From an uncultured Muribaculaceae bacterium (GTDB taxonomy: Bacteria; Bacteroidota; Bacteroidia; Bacteroidales; Muribaculaceae): a stretch of DNA of 64,000 nt. Made by a program: the position numbers and the translations under genes. The stretch spans positions 1 to 64,000 of the forward strand of contig CAJULY010000003.1 of the NCBI GenBank assembly GCA_910587185.1. The letters run 5' to 3'. The notes beneath the pieces were generated by a model. That model ran no database searches. It was given only the letters and a program-made list of their open reading frames with translations, and had not been told where the DNA came from. Shown here piece after piece: positions 52,594-60,433 of this stretch. Positions within the stretch are counted from its first letter, which is position 1. The number at the start of each line of letters is the position of its first letter.

Positions 52594-52597
52594 CCCG

Positions 52598-53662
52598 TCA
52601 CACTAATTGAAGATGTGACTTGACGCTCTCGACGGAGGTGTTCAGCAACACTGCGGCCTTGGAGAAGGTAATGGCTTCATCGGCCAGCGCGCGATAAACC
52701 ATACGGGCGAAGCGTCCGGATCTCTCGGCGACAGCCCGTGACTTTTCGGCCAACGCCTTGAAATCGGGCAGCCTGTTCTTCTTGGTCTGGTAGCCGGAAT
52801 AACGTTTGGCAGTAATGACACCATTCGCATGGAGCGCAGCCATTATGTCATCCACCGATATTCCGAACTGACGCTGTATGTCGGTAAGCTCCGACAATGA
52901 TATGTCATGTCGGGTATTGCCGACCTTGGCCTTCAGTACGCTTACAGGCAGCAGGAACTCACTGGCGAAAACATTACAGATATTCTCCACCTCTTTTGAC
53001 GGAACGTCATCAGGAATATCAAACAGAAGATGCCCCAGTTCATGCAGGGCAGTGAAGCGTTTGCGCTCAGTGACAAAACCGCCGTTTATGACAATGAGAG
53101 GTATTGAGCCGTTGGCATATCCGCTGAGTCCGTCGAAATCCTTGTCTTCGGCAATCTCTATGACCTTGACGCCGTTTTCTTCAAGAACCTCAATGACATT
53201 TGAAACACCGTCATTGCCGAGTCCGAGATAATTCCTTATCTCCATGGCATGGACAGCAGCCTCTTCGGCGGTACGCACTGTCTTGCGCGGCATGGAGAAA
53301 TCGGTCGAGCAGCCACAAAGCTGTTCAACCTCCAGATAACGCTCCAGTTCCTCTCGTACCCTCTCCCTCACGGCAGAGGCCATCCGTTCCGGGAAACGCG
53401 GCTTTTTGCGGAACTCCACATGATTGACCTCCACAGTGAACGGACGAAAGAAATAGTCAATCTTGACACCCAGCGCGGCGGCGAGTGCTATAAGCACCCG
53501 ACTGTCAGGCATCATAAGACCTTTCTCATACTTGTTTATGGACTGGCGAGTAATTGCCGGAGTGACTGATTGAGAGAGTTTTTCCAAAGAAAATCCCTTC
53601 ATCAGCCTTGCCTGACGCAACCGGCGTGAAAATATATCGTTGGCTTGCTTGTTCATATCCAT
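52598..53662 (-). CDS. XRE-HTH plus ImmA/IrrE-type metallopeptidase regulator
   Basis: 354 residues. An XRE HTH occupies about 12-70, followed by a metallopeptidase domain with His-Glu-Leu-Gly-His at 207-211. This ImmA-like architecture cleaves or controls repressors in ICEs such as ICEBs1, and also forms antitoxin-like regulators of PIN toxins. An inverted repeat in its promoter (53674-53682 / 53701-53709) is a candidate autoregulatory operator. Starts at 53662 or two codons later. Confidence 0.8.
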   Translation of the reverse strand: MDMNKQANDIFSRRLRQARLMKGFSLEKLSQSVTPAITRQSINKYEKGLMMPDSRVLIALAAALGVKIDYFFRPFTVEVNHVEFRKKPRFPERMASAVRERVREELERYLEVEQLCGCSTDFSMPRKTVRTAEEAAVHAMEIRNYLGLGNDGVSNVIEVLEENGVKVIEIAEDKDFDGLSGYANGSIPLIVINGGFVTERKRFTALHELGHLLFDIPDDVPSKEVENICNVFASEFLLPVSVLKAKVGNTRHDISLSELTDIQRQFGISVDDIMAALHANGVITAKRYSGYQTKKNRLPDFKALAEKSRAVAERSGRFARMVYRALADEAITFSKAAVLLNTSVESVKSHLQLV

Positions 53663-53673
53663 GCTATAATTTA

Positions 53674-53709
53674 GTTGACAAAGTTAGTAAATATATTTTA
53701 TTTGTCAAC
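53674..53709 (-). promoter_or_regulatory. Promoter with 9-bp inverted-repeat operator for the XRE-ImmA gene
   Basis: GTTGACAAA (53674-53682) and TTTGTCAAC (53701-53709) form a perfect 9-bp inverted repeat. One arm overlaps a minus-strand TAACTTTG -7 element (53686-53679), as expected of an autoregulated promoter. Confidence 0.65.
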
Positions 53710-53762
53710 CACAATAAGAGGGGAAATGTTCGCATTCCGCGAATTATCCCCTCCCTATGCGA

Positions 53763-55127
53763 TTATTCCATAAGCCCGATAAGCTCTTTCTTCATATCGT
53801 CGTCTATGTCGCGGTATCGCGAGAATGCCCTGCTGCCTTCTTTGTGGCCGCTCAACGCACCGACGAGATTCGGGTCTTTCACCTTCTTGTAAAGGTTGCC
53901 TACGAATGTGCGCCGGGCAAGGTGACTGCTTGCTATCTCGTTTATAGGACGCTGCTCCTCCTCCCCGGTGGTGGGGTTGAGAATCGTAACGATTCTCGTT
54001 ATCCCACACTCCTTAAATATCTTCTTGATGGCCACGTTGTATTTCTGCGAGCTTATGAACGGCAAGATCCGCCCCTCGCTGTCCTCTCCCTTGTAGCGTT
54101 CGAGAATATCCTTTGCCCTTTGGGTAAGTGGCACACGTATCACATTAGGACGCTCCCCCTTGGTCTTGCTGGCGATATACTCCACCGCGTCATTTATAAT
54201 GTTGGCCGGAGTAAGGCGCATAAGGTCGGATATGCGGCAGCCTATGCAGCAATGGAATATGAAGATGTCACGCTGGACTGCAAGCGACTTGTTGGCCGAC
54301 AGGTCAAAATCCGCAATGCGGTCGCGTTCTTCAAGAGTTATGTAGTAAGGTGTGCCGTAATGCTCCGTGGTCTTACCTTTGTATTTCACAAACGGATTGT
54401 TGGTGGTAAGTCCTTCCTCAATGGCCCAGTGGAAGAATGTGCGCAGACAGGCGAATATGTTTATTATGGTATTGTCGCCTTTGGGGAACGGACGGCGTGA
54501 TTTTCGCGCCTTTCTCGTTTCCGCCGGGTATTGCTCGAATATCCTGGGGTATTTGTCAAATATCTCTGGCTCGTTGCGCAGGAAACGTTCATAATCCTCC
54601 AGTATGTCGGTTGTGAACATCTCGAAGTCAAGTTTTGCAGGTAGCTGACGCTTCACTTTCCGGTAAAGTTCAAACCTGTGCAGGCTACGGCTCAATACAC
54701 CATATCTGCGGTGACGCCACTCCGAAAGTCCGCGCTTTGTCGGAAATTCCTCCACAAGCTCGATGAACTTCTTTTGCAGCTTCTCCTCAACCTCCTTAGG
54801 CTTGCGCTCGCGCTTGGGATGATGAAAGCGGTCGATCTCCTTGGTAAGAAATTCTTTGGTAAGACGCTCTACGGGATTGTCCTCGCACAACGCATAGATG
54901 TAATCTTCAAGATCTCGAATCTTTCGTTCAAGTTCTTTCAATTCAGCAATCTCTTCCTGGTTGGCGCGAGGCTTGACTATCGTTCCTGCATTGAAACGTG
55001 ACGGCTTGATATATATGCCGCTCTTCAGGCGGAGTTTTATGTCTTTGGTGAGGCTAAGCCTGAATTGTATTTCAGACCTGCCATTTCCTTCCACTTTGGA
55101 AGATAAATAACGTTTGATACTTGCCAT
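53763..55127 (-). CDS. int: Tyrosine integrase of the ICE
   Basis: 454 residues. An N-terminal arm-binding region, a core-binding domain (about 120-245) and a catalytic domain with the full pentad: R298 (Cys-Arg-Ile-Ser), K322 (Thr-Lys-Gly), H402 and R405 (Ser-His-Leu-Ala-Arg), H428 and nucleophile Y438. The ATG at 55127 is preferred over an upstream TTG. The gene points away from the right end of the ICE and is read from a promoter next to the arm-motif cluster. It inserts the ICE at the tRNA-Leu 3' end, inferred from its position beside the core repeat. Confidence 0.93.
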   Translation of the reverse strand: MASIKRYLSSKVEGNGRSEIQFRLSLTKDIKLRLKSGIYIKPSRFNAGTIVKPRANQEEIAELKELERKIRDLEDYIYALCEDNPVERLTKEFLTKEIDRFHHPKRERKPKEVEEKLQKKFIELVEEFPTKRGLSEWRHRRYGVLSRSLHRFELYRKVKRQLPAKLDFEMFTTDILEDYERFLRNEPEIFDKYPRIFEQYPAETRKARKSRRPFPKGDNTIINIFACLRTFFHWAIEEGLTTNNPFVKYKGKTTEHYGTPYYITLEERDRIADFDLSANKSLAVQRDIFIFHCCIGCRISDLMRLTPANIINDAVEYIASKTKGERPNVIRVPLTQRAKDILERYKGEDSEGRILPFISSQKYNVAIKKIFKECGITRIVTILNPTTGEEEQRPINEIASSHLARRTFVGNLYKKVKDPNLVGALSGHKEGSRAFSRYRDIDDDMKKELIGLME

Positions 55128-55161
55128 GGAGGACAAAAATTTTATGGTGGAGAGGACAAAA
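55128..55161 (-). repeat. Inverted arm-type motifs in the int leader
   Basis: Copies of TTTTGTCCTC(C) on the minus strand at 55138-55128, directly before the int ATG, and at 55161-55152. Their orientation is opposite to that of the end clusters at 5572 and 55250. Confidence 0.55.
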
Positions 55162-55215
55162 AATTAAGTGTTAAAATGCGTTTTATGCCGCATCAACGCT
55201 CCGTATCCTCATTTA

Positions 55216-55246
55216 CAAAGTTAGCAATTAATTCTTTAACGGCAAA
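55216..55246 (-). promoter_or_regulatory. Promoter of the integrase gene
   Basis: TTTG (55246-55243), a 19-bp spacer and TAACTTTG (55223-55216) on the minus strand. Arm motifs flank it on both sides, so integrase binding could repress its own gene. Confidence 0.7.
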
Positions 55247-55249
55247 ATA

Positions 55250-55276
55250 TTTTGTCCTCCTTTTGTCCTCCTATTT
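55250..55276 (+). repeat. Right-end 11-bp motif pair (arm-type sites)
   Basis: Two tandem TTTTGTCCTCC units at 55250-55260 and 55261-55271, identical to the left-end pair over 26 bp, about 150 bp inside the right attachment core. The stretch 55277-55421 holds no gene. Confidence 0.6.
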
Positions 55277-55421
55277 GATTTCTACCGATTCTTTATGAAA
55301 GCGAATGACACCTATTTTTACAATTTCAATTTTGTAATATTATGATATACAAATATTTGTCAATTTTTCCAAAACTCGAACCCACTTCCATATCCTTGCA
55401 TAGTCTTTCATTTGGTTGCTT

Positions 55422-55434
55422 CTGTTCTGGGCAC
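55422..55434 (+). repeat. Right attachment core of the ICE
   Basis: CTGTTCTGGGCAC, identical to 5505-5517 at the tRNA end. It may also be the left core of the neighbouring element. Confidence 0.85.
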
Positions 55435-55439
55435 AGCGA

Positions 55440-55486
55440 AAGCGACTTAATAAGGTGAGCATCACCAAGTTAAGTCGCTTCTTTTA
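55440..55486 (+). terminator. Hairpin terminator right of the ICE
   Basis: Arms AAGCGACTTAA (55440-55450) and TTAAGTCGCTT (55470-55480) with a nested GGTGA/TCACC stem and a T-rich tail. Before the ICE inserted it would have followed the tRNA. Confidence 0.8.
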
Positions 55487-55491
55487 TTTTC

Positions 55492-55512
55492 TACAGGCAA
55501 ATTACAGGCAAA
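55492..55512 (+). repeat. Doubled TACAGGCAAA motif (candidate arm sites of second element)
   Basis: Two copies with an 11-bp period just after the terminator, mirroring the doubled motif at the ICE left end. Confidence 0.5.
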
Positions 55513-55573
55513 ATTCCAATATTCCGCGTAACATTCACCGCCCAATACGCATATACGGCATTAGAGAGTATGC

Positions 55574-55681
55574 CTATTCTTCTTCGTAATAATAAGAATA
55601 GTCGATGCCTTTCATGAACATCTCGCGGTCGTTGATGAGATTACACAAATCATAAGGACTTATACCTTTGTAATAAGCCAT
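55574..55681 (-). CDS. Tiny acidic ORF, 35 aa, at end of the WYL operon
   Basis: A complete 35-codon ORF overlapping the 3' end of the WYL gene by 32 bp in another frame. The C-terminus is acidic and Tyr-rich (Tyr-Ser-Tyr-Tyr-Tyr-Glu-Glu-Glu). No family recognised. Its tight coupling to the operon is the main support. Confidence 0.4.
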   Translation of the reverse strand: MAYYKGISPYDLCNLINDREMFMKGIDYSYYYEEE

Positions 55682-56705
55682 CCAAATTTTTCAGTATTTG
55701 ATTTTTGATGTTAATCGGGGATAGCACCAATAATTCAGGGCCAAAGGAAATAAGTTCACGGATAAGTTCATAGTTCTCTCTGCACTCTATCTGAAAGAAT
55801 TTTCCATTTTTGAGCTTGGGATAGACCCGGCGAAGATATGAGTCTTTCTCCCTCTTAAGAGTTTTCTGAGAGCCATGTATGGGCTTAGTTATAACATAAT
55901 CCTTGGATTTATCAGATATCCAGAATATAATTTCTTGTAGAGGAGCATCTTCATCAAATGTCACGCCTATTATTTCTTCGTAATGTTCATTAATGTCTTC
56001 AATTGGTTCACGATATTTAGCGAATAGTGTCGGGGTAAAATCGTCAATTCTATCTAATGGAAACGTCAGAAGTTTTCCTGTGTCGCAGGCCCCTGCAATA
56101 AGATACCATCTGTTGTTGTATTCTTTTAGGAGATACGGTGATATTTCAACGGCTCTACTCTCACTATTAGAAAATGTATGATATATCAGCGAAATAACTT
56201 GCTTAGTGCGAATTACAGTAAAAAGACGAGCGATCAAAGATGAATTTGAAATAAGGTTTTTAGATATCGATATGATTGGTTCATGCTCTTCAAGCTTCAA
56301 TCGGTGTTTGAGGTCGTTAAGCCATTCGAAATTCTCCAAGCCATCGAAACTGCCAAGAGTGTCAAGTGCTGTAGCCAATACTGTTTTCTCGTCTTCCGAA
56401 AGTTTGGGCTTAAATATGGAGAAAGTAGCATCTTGGTACCTGATACATCTCTTTCTATATGGCCTGCCGTTCTTATCCGGTGCATCTATCCAATATTCCT
56501 CTATTTCAACATCAAACGGACTTTCGTTTTCAAGATAGTTAAGATCCTTTTCTACGCATCGCTTCGATACGGGTTCTTGCCCATATTCAGGAAGATGTTC
56601 TTCAAGACACTCTGTAATATCTTGTATTGAAAAAGCTTTGTTTCGATTGGCAAGGAGTTTGTCAATCAGAGCATATCTTGTCATTGCGTTTTTTGTGGCT
56701 GGCAT
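55650..56705 (-). CDS. WYL-domain transcriptional regulator
   Basis: 351 residues: an N-terminal winged HTH (about 8-60), a helical linker, and a WYL domain with the eponymous W200-Y201-L202, followed by a C-terminal WCX-like extension. WYL proteins sense nucleic-acid or nucleotide ligands and often regulate defence loci. The frame is open to 56936, but the ATG at 56705, 8 bp after the previous stop, is chosen. Last large gene of the operon. Confidence 0.85.
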   Translation of the reverse strand: MPATKNAMTRYALIDKLLANRNKAFSIQDITECLEEHLPEYGQEPVSKRCVEKDLNYLENESPFDVEIEEYWIDAPDKNGRPYRKRCIRYQDATFSIFKPKLSEDEKTVLATALDTLGSFDGLENFEWLNDLKHRLKLEEHEPIISISKNLISNSSLIARLFTVIRTKQVISLIYHTFSNSESRAVEISPYLLKEYNNRWYLIAGACDTGKLLTFPLDRIDDFTPTLFAKYREPIEDINEHYEEIIGVTFDEDAPLQEIIFWISDKSKDYVITKPIHGSQKTLKREKDSYLRRVYPKLKNGKFFQIECRENYELIRELISFGPELLVLSPINIKNQILKNLDGLLQRYKSL

Positions 56706-56713
56706 AATCGTTA

Positions 56714-58333
56714 TCAATGAATTAATGATATAGCAGACCAGCGCCCATCTTCTTGCTGAATTGCTAACGCTTTTATAGTTTGCCCATCCGCTGTTCCTTT
56801 TAGTATCTTTTCTCCTACATAGACCCCTTGGATAATTGTATAGCGATTCCCCTTGCGATCTGTCCGCTGCTGGATTGTGCCTGACACCTCTTTGAGCCAT
56901 GAAACTTGTGGAGTGGTTCGCATCGGACGAATCCATACGATTCTCCCCTCATGAGTTTTGACGGAAAATAGCGTTCCGTTTGGAGTGCGGGATACAAGCC
57001 CAAACTTTACAGGTTTCTTAAGTGTGAGTGTTCCTGTTTGGCCGCGTAGTGTCCACTGAGTGAATTTGCGTCCGGGATGGTTGCGATCATCAATCTGTCT
57101 TTCGGCAACTTTGATAATTAACTGCTCCGGGAGATCGTTGTATATAAACTGATTGGCGTATAAAGAATAATCGGAATACAGCCTCCTGTTGTCAGATGCC
57201 GTTTCGACAGATGTCATGTGATTATATAGGTTCCAAAATTCCGGCTTTAGATTCCACCCTTTACTTTGATAGGTCGAGCTATATTTTTCCAGCTCGAATT
57301 TTGCGTTTGAGAGTAATCCTTTTTTTAGAAGGAGTGCTGCTATACGCAATCGCACTCCACCCAGGAAGCCTTCTTCGTCACCGCAATTGAGAGCTTTGCT
57401 CAGAAGACCTATCTTTGTGTCTAAGTCATCAACTAATTCTGATATTTGATTCCATAGATAGTATTTAGTCGGGAATTTCAAAATCAGTTTCCGGTAGTAT
57501 TTAAGGGCCTCCTCGTTGCGGCCTTGAGAAAGTAGTATGGTTGCCTTGAAGTAAGGCATATTCTGACTCTTCGGATACTTAAGGAGAGCTTTGTCAACAA
57601 GTTCGGCAAAGTCTTTCGGAGACTCTACTTTATCGGTTTTCAGTTCCTTGGCATAGACGCCTATAAGCTTTTCAACAGTCGATGGTAAGGTATTGCCGCT
57701 ATCGGTAGTGAATTGAGCCCAATCATCTTCACGGAGGTTTTCAAGACCCCAAAGTTTGATGAAGTCTCGTATTCTAAACTGCAACGGTGTATTTTGCTCT
57801 ACCTTTACACCTTCTCCAAGAATCAGTGAGTGAAGTATTGACGGACGCTCAAGATTGAGTTTGAAATATTGGTTCAATAAGATCTTGCGGCTATACGCGT
57901 CAGAGACAGGAGTTGACTTAAGCACGTAGTAGGTAAGCCACCCCAGGTCATTCTGAAGCCGTTGGTCTATCTCTCCATGTTCAAAGAGTGCAAATAGTTT
58001 ACGTTGGGAAGAACTTACATTGTCGCCGGCTTTAGCTTGCTCTATAGTCTCCTTAATTCTAGAAGAGTGTGGTAGCACCCTGCGTTCGGCTGACGCAAGG
58101 GAACGTTGCATGTATTCATCCACCATGCCCAGCTCATTATAGATTGTATGCATACGTGCCACAGTCTTTTCAAGTTCCTCGCCATGTTGAGTTTTGTAGA
58201 GGTCATTGAGACACCAAAAGAGCGAGCCTATCGAGTATCCGTTAACACGCTCCGCATAAGCTGCTTCGGCAGCCTCAAGAGCCTCCGTAAGTCTTCCTGC
58301 CTTTCGTAATGCGGTAATTTCACTTGGAGTCAT
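56714..58333 (-). CDS. TPR-repeat protein with OB-like beta-rich C-terminus
   Basis: 539 residues. N-terminal and central helical repeats (about 1-380), including a clear TPR-like unit Gly-Arg-Asn-Glu-Glu-Ala-Leu-Lys-Tyr-Tyr-Arg-Lys-Leu near 270. The C-terminal 130 residues are beta-rich, with two similar halves containing Gly-Thr and Val-Gly-Glu patterns of OB/cold-shock type. Together these suggest protein-protein scaffolding plus nucleic-acid binding. No exact family named. It lies 12 bp after the helicase gene. Confidence 0.65.
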   Translation of the reverse strand: MTPSEITALRKAGRLTEALEAAEAAYAERVNGYSIGSLFWCLNDLYKTQHGEELEKTVARMHTIYNELGMVDEYMQRSLASAERRVLPHSSRIKETIEQAKAGDNVSSSQRKLFALFEHGEIDQRLQNDLGWLTYYVLKSTPVSDAYSRKILLNQYFKLNLERPSILHSLILGEGVKVEQNTPLQFRIRDFIKLWGLENLREDDWAQFTTDSGNTLPSTVEKLIGVYAKELKTDKVESPKDFAELVDKALLKYPKSQNMPYFKATILLSQGRNEEALKYYRKLILKFPTKYYLWNQISELVDDLDTKIGLLSKALNCGDEEGFLGGVRLRIAALLLKKGLLSNAKFELEKYSSTYQSKGWNLKPEFWNLYNHMTSVETASDNRRLYSDYSLYANQFIYNDLPEQLIIKVAERQIDDRNHPGRKFTQWTLRGQTGTLTLKKPVKFGLVSRTPNGTLFSVKTHEGRIVWIRPMRTTPQVSWLKEVSGTIQQRTDRKGNRYTIIQGVYVGEKILKGTADGQTIKALAIQQEDGRWSAISLIH

Positions 58334-58345
58334 ATTTAAGAGGTA

Positions 58346-60433
58346 TTAGATGAAACGTTGGCGAAGCGCCTGTAATTTATTGTCAAGAGAGCCAAGAGAA
58401 CTTGTCAGCCGCATATAAGTATAATTCCCTTTGGATGTATAGGTCAGTCCTATTTGAGCAAGACCATCTGTTTTAAGGTGAAACACGTCCTGATAATTCT
58501 CTTGTGTTATATCAAGGAGTTGAATGCCCGTTTCGTCAAGTTGACTGCGGATAAATCTTACAAGTTTTTCGGCGAAAGGCCGATCTGGTGCTGAAAACGG
58601 AATATACTCAGGAGCATACGATGCTTCAATAATTGGGCCGCAGATGGAGGAGAAGTCTTCGGAGGAAGAAGATACAAGCACATCTTTAGCACTGTATCCT
58701 TTGGCTCCATACCACAACTGATATGTAGCAGAATTTGATTGACCGTCTGAGAAGGTCATTAGGTGTTGATAAGGCTTTGTTCTGTCTTCACTAATCGTTA
58801 AACCCTGTTTCTGTGCGCAACTTTGAATGCGTAAGAATCGTGATTTGCAGAAATCGGTATCCTCTGCGTAATTGCTCACCTTGATCTTAGTTGAGGGGGT
58901 AATTTCTTCCACAATCAAGTTACTGATATAATTGAAATCCGGTGAGCGGAAGAGCCATATCTTCTTGGATGCCCGAGTCAATGCCGTGTATGCCCATCGG
59001 AAATAATCCTCGTTAGCCGTTCCACCGAAGCGGCACATATCCACAAATACATTCTCCCATTCCCCACCTTGAGCTTTATGACAAGTCATGGCATAGCCAT
59101 ATTTACATATAACGGCGTTATAGTAGGGGTCCTCATTTAATACGTTGATGTATTCGTCGCATAATTCTTGTTGTTCGATTGTCAATTTCTCTTTAGAACG
59201 CAGTAGCCTCCGTATTTCTCCTAAGCGAGACTTTATTCTCTCCGGGAGCCGATTATTGAAATCCACAATCAGGGCTCTCGCCAATAACCCACCTACAGAA
59301 CCCGCCGGCTCATCAAGGAAATTGTCGAGCAACAGTACATTAAGAGAAACAGCTTTGCCACCAACTCCAAATCTAATTGTGGATCTGCGAAATTTTAGTA
59401 AGACAGATTCAATTCTGCCTTTGCCTAATTTTACACGAATCTCTCGATGGGTTACCTCTTCATCAGGCTGACACGCCTCGATTTGAACTATGTTGCCATT
59501 GAACAGTTCATATTCATACGAATAGTTATTGCGACATATCATCAAAAGATCTCCGGATTTTAGCCTCGGGGCCCTATCTCCATAATAGTGACGACGAATA
59601 GCAAGATTATAGTCCAATGCTTGTTTATTGCTATATGCTATTATCGCAGCTTTAACATTCGGGCGAGATGGAGAAAGATTACAATATGGGGTCAATAAGT
59701 CTGTATCTTCGGCAATGGAATCCTCTCCAGGAGACAACTTGAATTCAACAAAAGTCTTACTTTCGATGCTATCGCGAATTTTCGTTGCATTAGACAGCAT
59801 CACACTGCCATCGGATTGGCGCATCACTTCTCGGAGCACATATTCCTTCACCCTGCAACTATATTTATTTTCGATGTATTCCTTGTCAAGAGCAGGTGAA
59901 AAATTCATTCCTACTGGTGGCAACTGTGCATAGTCGCCCACAAGTACGATTTTTCTTCCTCTCGCAAATTCGAACAGATCTGTTAGCAAACATCCAGAAC
60001 CAAATGAGAAGGCTTCATTTTCAGAAAAGTTGTCAGAGATCATTGAAGATTCATCTACAATATATACGGTTTTTAGAGAATTATTATTCCCTTTCAGTCC
60101 AAATCGCAAGTGCAGACCTCCATCATCTTCATCTTCTTTATTTTGGCTGGTCGACTTCAATTTTGTCAGACCATATATACTCCTATGTATGGTATACGCC
60201 GGCTGACCGGTTTTATTTCCGATAATATATGCGGCGCGCCCGGTTGGCGCCATAAGCCCGAACTCACGTTTCTGTCCCTCAAGAATCTTCAGAAATTCCG
60301 ACACAAGTGTGGTTTTACCGGTACCTGCTGCACCTTTGAGCATAAACACCTGCTCATCGCCCTCAAGAAAACTCTTGAATGCTTCAATGGCAGATAGCTG
60401 GGACGATGTGTAATATATATGTGGAGTGCTCAT
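58346..60433 (-). CDS. RecD/Pif1-like SF1B helicase
   Basis: 695 residues. Walker A Gly-Ala-Ala-Gly-Thr-Gly-Lys-Thr (34-41), a Walker B Val-Asp-Glu-Ser-Ser-Met near 130, Gly-Asp-Tyr-Ala-Gln-Leu-Pro-Pro-Val (motif III), and C-terminal motifs Cys-His-Lys-Ala-Gln-Gly and Tyr-Thr-Ala-Leu-Thr-Arg-Ala. These are the RecD/Pif1 set of 5'-3' DNA helicases. About 170 residues after the helicase core have no known domain. The start overlaps the REC-HEPN gene stop by 4 bp. The likely nucleic-acid motor of the system. Confidence 0.85.
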   Translation of the reverse strand: MSTPHIYYTSSQLSAIEAFKSFLEGDEQVFMLKGAAGTGKTTLVSEFLKILEGQKREFGLMAPTGRAAYIIGNKTGQPAYTIHRSIYGLTKLKSTSQNKEDEDDGGLHLRFGLKGNNNSLKTVYIVDESSMISDNFSENEAFSFGSGCLLTDLFEFARGRKIVLVGDYAQLPPVGMNFSPALDKEYIENKYSCRVKEYVLREVMRQSDGSVMLSNATKIRDSIESKTFVEFKLSPGEDSIAEDTDLLTPYCNLSPSRPNVKAAIIAYSNKQALDYNLAIRRHYYGDRAPRLKSGDLLMICRNNYSYEYELFNGNIVQIEACQPDEEVTHREIRVKLGKGRIESVLLKFRRSTIRFGVGGKAVSLNVLLLDNFLDEPAGSVGGLLARALIVDFNNRLPERIKSRLGEIRRLLRSKEKLTIEQQELCDEYINVLNEDPYYNAVICKYGYAMTCHKAQGGEWENVFVDMCRFGGTANEDYFRWAYTALTRASKKIWLFRSPDFNYISNLIVEEITPSTKIKVSNYAEDTDFCKSRFLRIQSCAQKQGLTISEDRTKPYQHLMTFSDGQSNSATYQLWYGAKGYSAKDVLVSSSSEDFSSICGPIIEASYAPEYIPFSAPDRPFAEKLVRFIRSQLDETGIQLLDITQENYQDVFHLKTDGLAQIGLTYTSKGNYTYMRLTSSLGSLDNKLQALRQRFI

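Larger units (their letters stand above)
5505..55434. mobile_element. Bacteroidales ICE (conjugative transposon) in tRNA-Leu
   Basis: About 49.9 kb between the two 13-bp cores. It contains all the parts of a self-transmissible element: a tyrosine integrase next to the right end, an oriT-like hairpin, a MobA/MobB relaxosome, a VirD4-type coupling protein and traA, traB and traD-traO of the Bacteroides (MPF-B) secretion type. It also has ArdC-like, primase-like, ParB-like and replication genes plus cargo. No rteA/rteB/rteC-type regulators or antibiotic-resistance genes were seen. The tra genes lie on the plus strand; cargo and replication genes lie on the minus strand. Confidence 0.9.

Noticed and set aside
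53763..55127. Integrase as part of the second element
   Set aside because: It lies left of the right core, its leader carries the same motif as the ICE ends, and it points into the ICE, so it belongs to the ICE.
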